Of a DNA stretch of 64,000 nt, positions 50,781-60,383 are shown piece after piece. The notes beneath the pieces were generated by a model. It saw nothing but the letters and a program-made list of their open reading frames with translations, was not told the DNA's origin and ran no database searches. Positions within the stretch are counted from its first letter, which is position 1. The number at the start of each line of letters is the position of its first letter. Origin of the DNA: Acidobacteriota bacterium (GTDB taxonomy: Bacteria; Acidobacteriota; Thermoanaerobaculia; Gp7-AA8); NCBI GenBank assembly GCA_003223645.1, contig QHVT01000025.1:1-64000 (forward strand). Reading direction: 5' to 3'. Both the position numbers and the translations under genes were made by a program.

Positions 50781-52187
50781 TCAGTGATTGCGAACCGCGC
50801 GCAACTTTCTGATCGCCGGCGTGGCCCACATGTTGGTGATCTGGTTCGCAGCGGATTCGCTGAGTTGGACGCTCGATGACGAGCTGTCCGGGAAGAATGC
50901 GCCGTTGTTCGAGAACAGCTGCGTGATGCTCGCGAGCGGGACCTCGGTGCCGTATCCCTGATTGATCGCGCGGATGTATTGGTTCGCGAAGAGCAGATAT
51001 CCGAGGTCGGTGAGGTGGAAGCCGTCGAGGCTGAAGAAGCCGCCCTGGATGAATGCGTTCGTGAATTTGATCGGGCCGACGGTGTAGCCGCCCGCGCCGG
51101 TGGCGGGATCGAGCGTCACTTTGTCGAACAGTCCTTTGATGTCCGCAACCGGGATGCTGCGCGCCGCGGCCGCGGCGTTGATCGCGGTGTTGTACTCGCG
51201 CACGCGCGCGACGATGTTCGCCACTTCGGTCGGCGTGAGGACGTCGCCGGCCGGCAGCGGCTTGCCTGCATTCGGCAGCGCGTTGAACGGCGGCACCGGC
51301 GGGAAGCCGAAGCCGGACGAGAGGCGTGTCTGCGCGGTGAGCAGCACGAAGCTGCCGGGAGGAAGCTGTCCGATCGTTCCGTTGCCGAGATCGGCGATGT
51401 AGAAGATCGGTTTTCCGTCCGGTCCGAGTACCGGCTGGCGCGTCGTCGGATTCACGATGAACGGCGGGATGGTGTTGACGATCGGGAGCGAGTTGACGTT
51501 GTCGGGAATGGTGCCGACGACCATGCCGGCGCTCGGATTCGCGGCGATGAGCGCGTCGAGGATCGCGTTGTAGCGCGCGGTGAAGTCGGCCGTGGTCGTC
51601 AGTCCCTGGTCGGTGCCGGCGAGGACGGATCCGAGCGCGTCATTGCCGCCGATCCACATCGCGATGAACGTTGCGTTCAGCGCTTTGGACTGCTCGATCT
51701 GCGTGCCGAGGCCGCGGAGAATGAACTGGCCGAACGTCGTGGGCGTGTTCGTCGCCGGCTCGTTGCCCTTGAGCGCGAGCAGCGCGGCGAGCGTTGCGCC
51801 CGGAACCGCGAGGTTGTTGTACGGACGTCCGAACGTCGTTATGAGCGGCGTGCCGTTCGAGGAAGACGCGGGAACGATCGACGGCGAGAGGTTCTGCAGA
51901 ATGAGCTCCGGTCCGATGCCGGGGAACGACACCAGCGGAACGGCAAAGCAGTTGTCGGCCGCGGTGGCGGTCGGCGGACAGATCCTGTAGCCGAGCTGTT
52001 TGGCGAGAATGGCCGGCCAGCTCCAGACCTGATGCCGCTCGTTGAGCGAGCCGCTCTCGAAGCCGGCGCCGTAGCTGTCGCCGAGCGTGACGAGGTGCGA
52101 GAAGTTCGCCGCGCCGCGCGCGCCGAACATCGGAACTGCGACAAGGACTGCGATCAGAACTGCCGCTGCGAATTTGATGCGTTTCAT
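50781..52187 (-). CDS. Secreted SGNH/GDSL hydrolase
   Basis: 468 residues. Signal peptide MKRIKFAAAVLIAVLVAVPMFGARGA. Block I is LVTLGDSYGAGFESG (Ser in GDS), block III is MWIGGNDALGS and block V is FFSLDGFHLTDLGY (Asp-His), the three family signatures. It is a secreted lipase or esterase of the SGNH superfamily. The gene for a FadL-like porin lies 12 bp upstream on the same strand, so the pair likely handles extracellular lipids: hydrolysis, then uptake. Confidence 0.9.
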   Translation of the reverse strand: MKRIKFAAAVLIAVLVAVPMFGARGAANFSHLVTLGDSYGAGFESGSLNERHQVWSWPAILAKQLGYRICPPTATAADNCFAVPLVSFPGIGPELILQNLSPSIVPASSSNGTPLITTFGRPYNNLAVPGATLAALLALKGNEPATNTPTTFGQFILRGLGTQIEQSKALNATFIAMWIGGNDALGSVLAGTDQGLTTTADFTARYNAILDALIAANPSAGMVVGTIPDNVNSLPIVNTIPPFIVNPTTRQPVLGPDGKPIFYIADLGNGTIGQLPPGSFVLLTAQTRLSSGFGFPPVPPFNALPNAGKPLPAGDVLTPTEVANIVARVREYNTAINAAAAARSIPVADIKGLFDKVTLDPATGAGGYTVGPIKFTNAFIQGGFFSLDGFHLTDLGYLLFANQYIRAINQGYGTEVPLASITQLFSNNGAFFPDSSSSSVQLSESAANQITNMWATPAIRKLRAVRNH

Positions 52188-52199
52188 GGGATCTCCTTC

Positions 52200-53480
52200 T
52201 TAGAAGCGGTAGCCGACGTTGAAGCTCCAGAGCGTCGCGTCGGTCTGATACGTGCCGTTGAAGCCGTCCGCATTGAGGCCGTTCGTGCTGCGATCCTTGA
52301 AGTGCAGGATGAACGCAGCCACGTCGGCGATGAACGGACCGTGGTGATAGCCGAAGCCGAAGGTCGCGCCGATGCGGTCGGAATCGGGAAGCAGCGGACC
52401 GACGGCTTCCGTCGGCTGCGGGTTCTCGTCGTAGAGCGCGCCCAGGCGCACGTCCCATTCGTCGGTGGCCTTGATGTTCGCGCCGAGGCGATAGCAGGAC
52501 GAGTCATCCCAATTCTGCGGACGTGTGAAGTTCGCGGACGGAGTGACGTCGAAGTTCACGGTCAGCGCTTTGAAGCGGCTCCAGGTCATGTGCGTGACGT
52601 CGAACTCGACTTCCCAGCGATCGGTCGGTTTGAACGCGACGCCGACCGCGGTGACGGACGGGAAAGGAAGCACCGTGCCGGAGATCGTTTGATCGGGCGG
52701 AAGCTGCGACGCGACGAGCGCATCGAGCTGCGTGTTGCCGGTCGAGATCTGCTGGAAGTCCGCCTTGCCTTTGAACTCGAGATCCATGTCCGAGCGATAG
52801 GACGCGCCGAAGCGGAAGCGGTCGGTCTTCCAGAGAATGCCGGCGTTATACGAATAGTCGTTGGCGTATTCGCTTTCGAGACGCGTGTTGGAGACGTCGA
52901 CGAAGCGGCCGGTGAACGGATTGAGCGTGCCGCGATTGGCATTGAGGATGACGCGTCCGCGGCGATATTCGACGCCGCCGCCGATGGCGATTTTTCCGTC
53001 GGAGCTCTGCCAGGCGAGCGCCGGCTCGAACGACATCGTCTTCAGATCGGCGTCGCGCGAGATGAATCGGCCGGCCCACGGTGTGGCCCAGTCGGTGCGC
53101 AGTCCCCACGCGGAGAACGCGCCGAGGCCGAGCGTGAGATTCCCGCCGATCGGAATCGTCGCGTAGACGTTCGGCGGGACGAAGGTGTGACGCGCGTATT
53201 TCCCTTCGACGCCGGACGTGAAGTCGCTGTTCGGATCGCCGACGAATTCATTCGTGAAGTTGATGAACGTCGCGCCGCCGAGAACCGTCAGACTGCGCTG
53301 CTGCGCGAGACCGGCGGGGTTGTAGAAGATCGCGCTCGGGTCGTCGGCCGTCGCGGCGAACGCGCCGGCCATGCCGCTGGCCTTCGCGCCCTGCTCGAAA
53401 ATCGAGAAGCCGGCGCCGAATGCCGCCGCGCTCACGAGGCACGTGAGGATGGTTACAAGGATGAATCTGAGGGATCGCAA
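52200..53480 (-). CDS. FadL/OmpP1/TodX-family outer-membrane transporter
   Basis: 426 residues. Signal peptide then the family opening AGFSIFEQGAKASGMAGAFAATADDPSAIFYNPAGLAQQ, the N-terminal hatch of FadL-type channels. The rest is beta-barrel-like and ends NVGYRF with a C-terminal Phe, as outer-membrane barrels do. It would import long-chain fatty acids or other hydrophobic compounds. The GDSL hydrolase gene follows at 12 bp, probably in the same operon. Confidence 0.9.
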   Translation of the reverse strand: MRSLRFILVTILTCLVSAAAFGAGFSIFEQGAKASGMAGAFAATADDPSAIFYNPAGLAQQRSLTVLGGATFINFTNEFVGDPNSDFTSGVEGKYARHTFVPPNVYATIPIGGNLTLGLGAFSAWGLRTDWATPWAGRFISRDADLKTMSFEPALAWQSSDGKIAIGGGVEYRRGRVILNANRGTLNPFTGRFVDVSNTRLESEYANDYSYNAGILWKTDRFRFGASYRSDMDLEFKGKADFQQISTGNTQLDALVASQLPPDQTISGTVLPFPSVTAVGVAFKPTDRWEVEFDVTHMTWSRFKALTVNFDVTPSANFTRPQNWDDSSCYRLGANIKATDEWDVRLGALYDENPQPTEAVGPLLPDSDRIGATFGFGYHHGPFIADVAAFILHFKDRSTNGLNADGFNGTYQTDATLWSFNVGYRF

Positions 53481-53560
53481 ATGGACCTCCTAAGTGATTT
53501 GTCTTAGAGGGAATTACGGCAAATGAACGGCGCGCATCATAGCACCGCTTCGCGCGGCCG

Positions 53561-54964
53561 TTAGTTACGATCGTTCAGCAACTCGCGCAGGATGTCGTTG
53601 GCCAATTCGGCCTTCGCCTTGCCGCGCGTCTCCTTCATCAGCTGGCCGACGAGGAAGCCGAACACCTGCTGTTTTCCGCCGCGATACTGCTCGACCTGCG
53701 CGGCGTTTTTCTCGACGACGCGCATTGCTGCATCGCGAATCGCCGCGGGGTCGCTGATCTGCGCGAGCCCTTTTTTCTCGACGATCGCATCCGGCGCTTC
53801 TCCGCTTGCGGACATCTCGTCGAATACTTCCTTCGCCGACTTCCCGCCGATCGCTCCGCTGTCGATGAGCTGGATCAGCCGGCCGAGCATTGCCGGTGTG
53901 ACCCGATACTGCTCGACTTCGATCTTCTGATCGTTGAGCACGCGCAGCACTTCGTTGCGGACCCAATTCGCCGCGCCGCGCGGATTCTTCGACTCGGCTG
54001 CGGTCGACTCGTAGAAATCGGCGAGTGCGCGCGTGACGACGAGCTGCTCGGCGTCGACTGCGCTGATCTCGTACTCTCGCTGATATCGCTCCGCGCGCTC
54101 GTGCGGCAGGGGAGGCAGCGACGAGCGGACGTCTTCGATCCAGGCCTCGTCGACAGCGAGCGTGAAGAGATCGGGCTCGGGAAAATAGCGATAGTCGTGC
54201 GCTTCTTCTTTCGAGCGCATGACGCGCGTCTCGCCGCTCGCGACGTCGAAGAGCCGCGTCTCCTGTGCGACTTTTCCGCCGCCCTCGATCACCTTGATCT
54301 GCCGCTCGATCTCGTGCTCGATCGCGCGCCCGACGTAGCGAAATGAATTGAGGTTCTTGACTTCGCAGCGCGTTCCGAACGGCTCGCCTTTGCGATGCAC
54401 GGAGATGTTCGCGTCGCAGCGCAGCGATCCTTCTTCCATGTTCCCGTCGCAGACGTCGGTGTACATGAGGATCTGCCGCAGACGGGTGAGATACGCGACG
54501 GCCTGTTCAGCACTTCTGAGGTCGGGATCGCTGACGATCTCGATGAGCGGCGTGCCGGCGCGATTGAGATCGACGAGCGACGCGTCGCGCTCGTGCAGCA
54601 ACTTGCCGGCGTCTTCCTCCATATGAATGCGATGCAGGTGGATGTCATTCACGCGACCGCCCGTCGCGAGCGGCTGATCGAACTGCGAGATCTGATAACC
54701 CTTCGGGAGATCGGGATAGAAATAGTTTTTGCGCGCAAAGATCGAGCGGTGATGAATCGTGCAGCCCGTCGCCAGCGCCATGCGCATCGCCAGCTCGACC
54801 GCTTTACGATTGAGCACCGGCAGCGCGCCGGGATACCCGAGGCAGACGGGACAAACGTTCGTATTCGGCGGCGCGCCGAATTCCGTCGCGCACGCGCAAA
54901 AGATTTTCGTGCGCGTCAAAAGACGCGCGTGCACTTCGAGGCCGATGACCGGTTCCCACGACAT
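53561..54964 (-). CDS. gatB: Aspartyl/glutamyl-tRNA amidotransferase subunit B
   Basis: 467 residues, MSWEPVIGLEVHARLLTRTKIFCACATEFGAPPNTNVCPVCLGYPGALPVLN, the conserved GatB start with its zinc cysteines (CAC, CPVC). The DLNRAGTPLIEIVSDPDLRS and TRCEVKNLNSFRYV motifs and the YqeY-like C-terminus are intact. GatB phosphorylates the mischarged Glu or Asp on tRNA for amidation with GatA. gatA and gatC are not adjacent. ATG 54964 starts the conserved EPVIGLEVH; a farther upstream open frame is noise. Confidence 0.96.
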   Translation of the reverse strand: MSWEPVIGLEVHARLLTRTKIFCACATEFGAPPNTNVCPVCLGYPGALPVLNRKAVELAMRMALATGCTIHHRSIFARKNYFYPDLPKGYQISQFDQPLATGGRVNDIHLHRIHMEEDAGKLLHERDASLVDLNRAGTPLIEIVSDPDLRSAEQAVAYLTRLRQILMYTDVCDGNMEEGSLRCDANISVHRKGEPFGTRCEVKNLNSFRYVGRAIEHEIERQIKVIEGGGKVAQETRLFDVASGETRVMRSKEEAHDYRYFPEPDLFTLAVDEAWIEDVRSSLPPLPHERAERYQREYEISAVDAEQLVVTRALADFYESTAAESKNPRGAANWVRNEVLRVLNDQKIEVEQYRVTPAMLGRLIQLIDSGAIGGKSAKEVFDEMSASGEAPDAIVEKKGLAQISDPAAIRDAAMRVVEKNAAQVEQYRGGKQQVFGFLVGQLMKETRGKAKAELANDILRELLNDRN

Positions 54965-54990
54965 TGAAGTGCGCATTCTAGCGATACCTT

Positions 54991-55043
54991 CCCGAGTCCC
55001 GTGCCCGCTCCCGCGCCCGGGGTGGGCGGCGAGCGAAGCGAGA
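54991..55043. repeat. Partial palindromic element beside gatB
   Basis: CCGCGCCCGGGGTGGGCG with flanking GTGCCCGCTC and GCGAGCGAAGCGAGAA. It is half of the family seen at 18811-18943. It lies between gatB and the amidohydrolase gene. Confidence 0.75.
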
Positions 55044-55044
55044 A

Positions 55045-56634
55045 TCACTTCTTCTTCGCCTCCGCCACCATCTTCTCCACATCCGCCAGCAATTTCTTCG
55101 CGTCGTACAAAATCCCGTCCTTCATCACGTAGCGCACGCCGCCGACGCGCTCGACTTCGCCGGTCGTGTCGTTCACGCGCAGCGCGCCGGTGCCGTACAG
55201 CACTTTCAAATTGTGCAGCGGGTTTTCTTCGACGAAGACGAGGTCCGCGAGCATGCCGATGCGCACTGCGCCGAACTCGGGCGGTTTTCCTTTCGGCGCC
55301 GCGAGCACTTCCGCACCATTCAACGTCGCGGCGCGAATCACTTCGAGCGGATGGAATCCCGCTTCCTCGAGCAGCTCGAGCTCGCGGATGTAGTCGAAGC
55401 CGTACAGTTTGAAAATGAATCCGCTGTCGGATCCGGTCGTCACGCGTCCGCCGCGGTTTTTGTACTCGTTGATGAAGTCCATCCAGATCCGGTAATTGTT
55501 CTTCCACTCGATCTCGTCGCGCGTCGTCCAGTCGAACCAGTACGAGCCGTGCGCCTTGCGGCTCGGCTGATAGAACTTCCAGAGCGACGGCAGCGTGTAC
55601 TTGTCGTGCCATTCCGCGCGCATCGCGCGCATGAGATCGCGGCTCGCCTCGTAGATCGTGAACGTCGGATCGATCGTGAAGTCGAGCTTCAAGAGCTCGT
55701 CCATCACTTCCTTCCGCTTCGCGCTGCCGGGAGGCGCGGCCTGCTTCCACAGACGTCCCGCGTTGCCGAAGCGGTGCTGCTCGTCGAGATAGTTGTAGTC
55801 GTCCGGAAAATCCTGGACGGTGCGGTTATCGAACAGCGCCTCGGGCAAGCCGTACCAGTGCTCCATCCCGCGCAGTCCGAGGCGCGCGGCCTGGAGGATG
55901 TTCATGCGGGCGACGCCCATCTGACTGAGGTGCGTCGTCGATCCGAGGTTGAGCTTTTTTGCCTCGTCGAGGAGAGCGGGGAGGATCTGCGGGTCGTAAA
56001 TCGGATCGCCGGCGCCAAAGACCTTCAGTCCGTCGAATCCCGATTTGGCCGCCCACTGCACGAACTTGCGCGCCTGCTCCGGCGTGTTGATCAAGCCGCC
56101 GTCCCAGATGGAATTTGTCGTGAAGACGTACGGGAAAATCCGCGGCGCGACGATTTGATTTTTATTGCTGCGATCGCGCTCGTGCATCGTCCACGCCGCG
56201 CCGTTGCCCGATCCCGGCTCGCGCACGCTCGTCACGCCGTGCGCCATCCACAACTTGAACACGTATTCCGCGTTCGTGCCCTGATCTTCGCCGCCGATGT
56301 GTCCGTGCATGTCGACGAATCCCGGCAGCACGTACATCTTCGACGCGTCGATCTCGCGGTCGCCGCCTTTCGGCCGCCGCGCCGGATCGATCTCGACTTT
56401 CGGATAGCCGACCGTCCGGATGTCGGTGATGCGATTCCCTTCGATCACGATGTCGACCGGCCCGATTGCGGGAGCGCCGGTGCCGTCGATCACGGTCGCG
56501 CCGCGGATGACCAGCCGTTTGTACGGACCGTCGCCTTCATCGGGACGGCGGTCCGGAGCAAACGGCTGATCGGCGAGGGCGGCAAATGCGAAGAGGAGAA
56601 GCGCGAGAACGAATGCGCGTCGCATGCGGCGCAT
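55045..56634 (-). CDS. Secreted amidohydrolase-family metallohydrolase
   Basis: 529 residues. Signal peptide with two possible ATGs (MRRMRRAFVLALLLFAFAALA), the first at 56634. The metal site is FVDMHGHIGG (HxH); other ligand regions are THLSQMGV and VTTGSDSGFIFKLYG (Asp). The family covers imidazolonepropionase- and prolidase-like enzymes; this one would act outside the cytoplasm. The ANGAEVL-type region (ATLNGAEVLAAPKGKPPEFGAVRIGMLADLVFV) is typical of the subfamily. Substrate unknown. Confidence 0.88.
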   Translation of the reverse strand: MRRMRRAFVLALLLFAFAALADQPFAPDRRPDEGDGPYKRLVIRGATVIDGTGAPAIGPVDIVIEGNRITDIRTVGYPKVEIDPARRPKGGDREIDASKMYVLPGFVDMHGHIGGEDQGTNAEYVFKLWMAHGVTSVREPGSGNGAAWTMHERDRSNKNQIVAPRIFPYVFTTNSIWDGGLINTPEQARKFVQWAAKSGFDGLKVFGAGDPIYDPQILPALLDEAKKLNLGSTTHLSQMGVARMNILQAARLGLRGMEHWYGLPEALFDNRTVQDFPDDYNYLDEQHRFGNAGRLWKQAAPPGSAKRKEVMDELLKLDFTIDPTFTIYEASRDLMRAMRAEWHDKYTLPSLWKFYQPSRKAHGSYWFDWTTRDEIEWKNNYRIWMDFINEYKNRGGRVTTGSDSGFIFKLYGFDYIRELELLEEAGFHPLEVIRAATLNGAEVLAAPKGKPPEFGAVRIGMLADLVFVEENPLHNLKVLYGTGALRVNDTTGEVERVGGVRYVMKDGILYDAKKLLADVEKMVAEAKKK

Positions 56635-56658
56635 TCTACGTTGCCCGGGCTTTCCCCC

Positions 56659-57000
56659 TTATGGCTTGACGTCGTGATCGCCGCCCGACTCCGGCGTGGC
56701 CGGGGACCAGCCAATCTCCGTCGTCGATCCGGTCGGCGTAATGAAACACCGGCAGAAGAACTTCCCCGCTGTTTTCAGCGTCCGCCTCTCGCCGTCGAGG
56801 ACCGTCTCGGAAACGGCGGTTCCAAAAGGGCCGATGCCTTCGAAGACCACGCGGACCTTGCCGTCGGGGCTGAAGTACTTGACGGTGTCGTCGACTCGCA
56901 GCTCATCTGCTCCGGCCATATCCGGCACAGCCGCTCCATGAATGAGATTGATCCGGATGTCGTGATGCCGGGGAGTCTGCGCGATGATTGGGCGTTTCAT
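56659..57000 (-). CDS. Hypothetical protein downstream of the kinase gene
   Basis: 113 residues. Soluble, beta-rich (DELRVDDTVKYFSPDGKVRVVFEGIGPFG, SETVLDGERRTLKTAGKFFCRCFITPTG). A CRC pair stands out. It lies 6 bp after the kinase-TPR gene on the same strand and is probably co-transcribed with it. No family recognised; it could be a partner or substrate of the kinase. Confidence 0.6.
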   Translation of the reverse strand: MKRPIIAQTPRHHDIRINLIHGAAVPDMAGADELRVDDTVKYFSPDGKVRVVFEGIGPFGTAVSETVLDGERRTLKTAGKFFCRCFITPTGSTTEIGWSPATPESGGDHDVKP

Positions 57001-57006
57001 GAGCGA

Positions 57007-59658
57007 TTAACCTCCGTTTTGCATTTCTCTCTTCAACTGGATAAAGCGAGGATCCTGGCGAAAGTCCGCCAAGTCGGGATGGCGGTCGAGCTCGCCCAGT
57101 ACGTCTTTCGTCGCCGTGCCGGCGATCGCCAGCGCCTGGTCTCGCTGGCCGAGCATCTCGTACGTCAGCACTGCGCGACGGATTACAGACTTGTCGGTCG
57201 GCGACAATTGCAGGGCCTGATCGATCTCTTCGCGGCCTCGTCCTGCATCGCCCAGTCTCGCGGCGAGATAGCCGACGTACACACGTGTGTAACCGCTTCG
57301 CGGGTCCCCCTTCAACTCCTCCAGCGCGATCTCGCTCGCTTTGCGATAGCAGTCGCGAGCCTCTTCTCCTCGACCCTCGCGGCGGCAGGAGTCTCCGAGA
57401 TTCATCAGATAGAGGTAACTGTTGGGATTCAGCGCCAGCGCCTTCTTGTAAAGAATGACTGCGTCGGCGTCCTTCTTCTGGTACGCCTTGATAGCCGCAA
57501 GACTGTTGAGGGCCCTCGCGGTCGCCTTGATCCGGACTGACGTGAGTAACGCATTGACAGCGGCGTCGTCCTGTCCCATGTCACTCAATGTCGCACCGAG
57601 GTTCGTATAGGCGTTGTAGAAGCGGGGAGCGCGTTCGATCACCTTGCGGAATTGCTCCGCAGCCTGGACATATTCACCGCGGCGGTAAAAAAATACGCCG
57701 AGCTCTTCATAGGATTCGTAATAGCCGGGTTCGAGTGCAATCGCCCTCCGATAGTTCTCGATCGCTTCTTTGCGAAAATTCAGGTGATCGTCGGCCTCCG
57801 CCATTCGCAGCAGGACCTCGACGTTGTGCGGCTGTAGATCTCTCACCCTCTGATAATCCTGCACCGCCTTTTCGTACCGGCCTCCGCTGACGTCGAAGCG
57901 GCCTTCGGCCAGAAGGACCGCAACGGAATCAGGGTCGAGCGCTTCAGCCGCCTGCAGCGCTCGACCAGCTTCGTCGAGCCATCGACGCTCCTTCGTGTCG
58001 CCGTACTTCAGGAGCATGGCTTCGACCAGGCCCGCTCGCGGCAATGGAGAATGCGGGTCCAGGCGCGCCGCCTGTTGAAACAGCGGTATGGCAACGTCAA
58101 AACTATGCTGGTCACGGCGCAGGTACCCGAGACCCTGGAGGTACGGAGCGGAGGCAGAAGGCGATATCGGGTCTGCCGGCCCGCCACGCAAACCCAGCGC
58201 CTTGGAAACAATACCCGTCAACGCTGCCGGCAAATCACCGGCATTCGCAAGAGAGTAGCGCCCGGATACTTCACCGAGGCGCGTCTGCGTATCCAGATCC
58301 ATGACGGTGCCTCGGGCGAGGAGGTCGTTCCCTTCCTTGCGCAACGCGATCTGCAGGGCGTGCGTTGCGTGCAGAGTCTGACTCGCTTGCTCTGGCGTAT
58401 GAACGTTGTTGTCCAGGCTTTGGGAAGCAGGGATCACCACGAGCGTCGGCGCCCCGGTTCGATGCCGCAGGCGATCGGCGACGTCGATCAGCGCCCCGTT
58501 TCCGATCGCTTCGACGTCTGCTGCACCTTCGATTGGAAGAATCGCCAGCCGGACGTTCGGCGGCGCGAAAAACCTGAGCAGCGGCCCGCGCATTGCAACG
58601 CCGCCGAGCGCGAGGAGCATGATCGCGGCGACCAGCGGCGCCTTCCGGAACGTTCGTTTTCCGAGGGCGTCGGAGACCCCGGTCGCGTCGGACGGCCGCG
58701 CTTCCGGTAAAGGATCCAGGCACTGCAGGATGGCCGCATCCCAACGCTTGTCGGGAATCCTCGCCCGGCTGCTGGGTGGCGGAGGACGCATTGTGAGACG
58801 ACTTTGCGTCGGTTCATCCTCAAAGGGCTTGCTCCCCGCAACCATCTCGTAAAGGATCACGCCGAGGGCATAGATGTCGGAGGCTTTGGACGCGGGAGCA
58901 CCTTGCCACAATTCGGGAGCCATATATTGAGGCGTGCCGGCCAGATCTTCTGATGCGAGTGCGGGCTCGCCGGCCAGTCCAAAGTCGGTGATCACCGCAC
59001 GAGGAGTCCCGTCGGGCAAATGGCTCAGGATCACGTTCGCGCTTTTGAGGTCCTTGTGAATGATTCCGATCTTGTGGGCCTCGGCCAGGCCCGCGCAGAG
59101 TTGGCGCGCAATCTCCAGCGCCTCTTGCCGATCGATTCGTTCCCCCGACGACAAGCGCGTGTGCAGAGTCGGACCATCGAGAAGTTCCATCGTGAGGAAA
59201 TCGACTTCGCCGTAGTCGGTCTCCGCGGTATGGATTTCGTTTACGAGACAGATGTTTCGGTGACGCACTTTGAGCGCCGACTCCAGCTCGGGGGAGAGCA
59301 GGCGGCGAAATCCGAGCTTGGCGGACTTGAAGGCGATGCGCTGGCCGCGTTTTCGGTCGAAGGCTTCGTAGACGACGCCCATACCGCCTTCACCGATCTC
59401 ACGAATGATTTCGAAGCGGTTGTTGACTACCTGTCCCGGTTTGAACGGGCGTTCGAGATCCCGCAGGGCCATCCACGGCTTGCGGAGGAACCCGCCCATC
59501 CGCTCTTCCCACTCGAGCGCATCGCGGGTCTCGTGAAAAAGCTCTTCATCTCCCTGACAAGCGACCTGTAAATAGTCGCTCCGCGCGTCGTCGGGGAGGG
59601 TGAGCGCAGTCGCGAGCAGCGTCATGACCTGGTCGTCTCGCACTGAGGTGTTGTTCAT
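57007..59658 (-). CDS. Ser/Thr protein kinase with TPR domain
   Basis: 883 residues. The kinase domain (about 70-320) has GEGGMGVVYEAFD (glycine loop), FKSAK (Lys), IHKDLKSANVIL (HxD as HKD), ITDFGLAG (DFG) and GTPQYMAPE. A membrane helix near 350 (LVAAIMLLALGGVAMRG) is followed by at least six TPR units outside (ALALNPNSYLYLMNLGDSCRREG and others). This plan, with the ECF gene upstream, is a standard acidobacterial signalling unit. ATG 59658 overlaps the ECF stop (ATGA), so both are translated together. Confidence 0.92.
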   Translation of the reverse strand: MNNTSVRDDQVMTLLATALTLPDDARSDYLQVACQGDEELFHETRDALEWEERMGGFLRKPWMALRDLERPFKPGQVVNNRFEIIREIGEGGMGVVYEAFDRKRGQRIAFKSAKLGFRRLLSPELESALKVRHRNICLVNEIHTAETDYGEVDFLTMELLDGPTLHTRLSSGERIDRQEALEIARQLCAGLAEAHKIGIIHKDLKSANVILSHLPDGTPRAVITDFGLAGEPALASEDLAGTPQYMAPELWQGAPASKASDIYALGVILYEMVAGSKPFEDEPTQSRLTMRPPPPSSRARIPDKRWDAAILQCLDPLPEARPSDATGVSDALGKRTFRKAPLVAAIMLLALGGVAMRGPLLRFFAPPNVRLAILPIEGAADVEAIGNGALIDVADRLRHRTGAPTLVVIPASQSLDNNVHTPEQASQTLHATHALQIALRKEGNDLLARGTVMDLDTQTRLGEVSGRYSLANAGDLPAALTGIVSKALGLRGGPADPISPSASAPYLQGLGYLRRDQHSFDVAIPLFQQAARLDPHSPLPRAGLVEAMLLKYGDTKERRWLDEAGRALQAAEALDPDSVAVLLAEGRFDVSGGRYEKAVQDYQRVRDLQPHNVEVLLRMAEADDHLNFRKEAIENYRRAIALEPGYYESYEELGVFFYRRGEYVQAAEQFRKVIERAPRFYNAYTNLGATLSDMGQDDAAVNALLTSVRIKATARALNSLAAIKAYQKKDADAVILYKKALALNPNSYLYLMNLGDSCRREGRGEEARDCYRKASEIALEELKGDPRSGYTRVYVGYLAARLGDAGRGREEIDQALQLSPTDKSVIRRAVLTYEMLGQRDQALAIAGTATKDVLGELDRHPDLADFRQDPRFIQLKREMQNGG

Positions 59659-60218
59659 GATCGCTCGCCGGTCAGTCGCTCGAACATCCACTTACGCGCC
59701 CGAAGCCATTCGCGCTGCAGCGTGCGCAGTTTGAGATTCAGTGCTTCAGCCGCCTCCTCATCGGTGAATCCGAGGGTGAACTTGAGCTCCGCGACGATGC
59801 GTTGCTGCGGCGACTCCTGACCGAGATCGTCGAGAAGGGCGTTCATTGCGATTGCCTGCTCCAGAGGTGTGGATTCCGCCAGGAGCCCCTCGGGAAGTCC
59901 TTCCAACGGCAGAAACTCCACCTCCGGGTGGCTGCGGGCATGGTCGATCAGGAGGCGGCGCATGATGACCGCGGCGATCGCGAGAAAATGGCCGCGGTCC
60001 TGCCAGTCGATGTTCTTTGCTCTGGCGAGGCGAAAGAATGCCTCGTTGACCAGCGCCGTCGGCTGCAGAGTATGGCCGGATCGTTCCCCCCGAAAAAGGC
60101 GTGCTGCGATCCTGCGCAGATCGGGCATCAGCACTTCGAACAGTCGTGACTCGGCCTTTCGGTCGCCAGTCCGCCACTGCTGCAGCAACTCCGTGACTGC
60201 GCCCGGCTCCTTGGTCAC
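59655..60218 (-). CDS. ECF sigma factor, acidobacteria-type (coupled to kinase)
   Basis: 187 residues. The motif HTLQPTALVNEAFFRLARAKNIDWQDRGHFLAIAAVIMRRLLIDHAR is the signature of the ECF group frequent in acidobacteria and planctomycetes. Region 4 is VAELKFTLGFTDEEAAEALNLKLRTLQREWLRARKWM. It is translationally coupled to the kinase-TPR gene; in such pairs the kinase is thought to control the sigma factor or to be its target. Divergent from the hypothetical gene at 60384. Confidence 0.92.
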   Translation of the reverse strand: MTKEPGAVTELLQQWRTGDRKAESRLFEVLMPDLRRIAARLFRGERSGHTLQPTALVNEAFFRLARAKNIDWQDRGHFLAIAAVIMRRLLIDHARSHPEVEFLPLEGLPEGLLAESTPLEQAIAMNALLDDLGQESPQQRIVAELKFTLGFTDEEAAEALNLKLRTLQREWLRARKWMFERLTGERS

Positions 60219-60383
60219 TCGCTCTCGCCCTCGGTTCCGAAATTATACCCGAACCATATAGAAGGAATTCGGTATCGGTGCCCGGGGCGCCGGAACTGCC
60301 GGACCGTTGCGGAACTTTTGTGCACGCGCGTGGCGGGATTTGCGCGCAGTGACCGCTTCCATTGATATGGAGGCCTTCTAAGC

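Noticed and set aside
54965-55750. Upstream extension of the gatB frame
   Set aside because: It overlaps the amidohydrolase gene, and the conserved start of GatB is at 54964.
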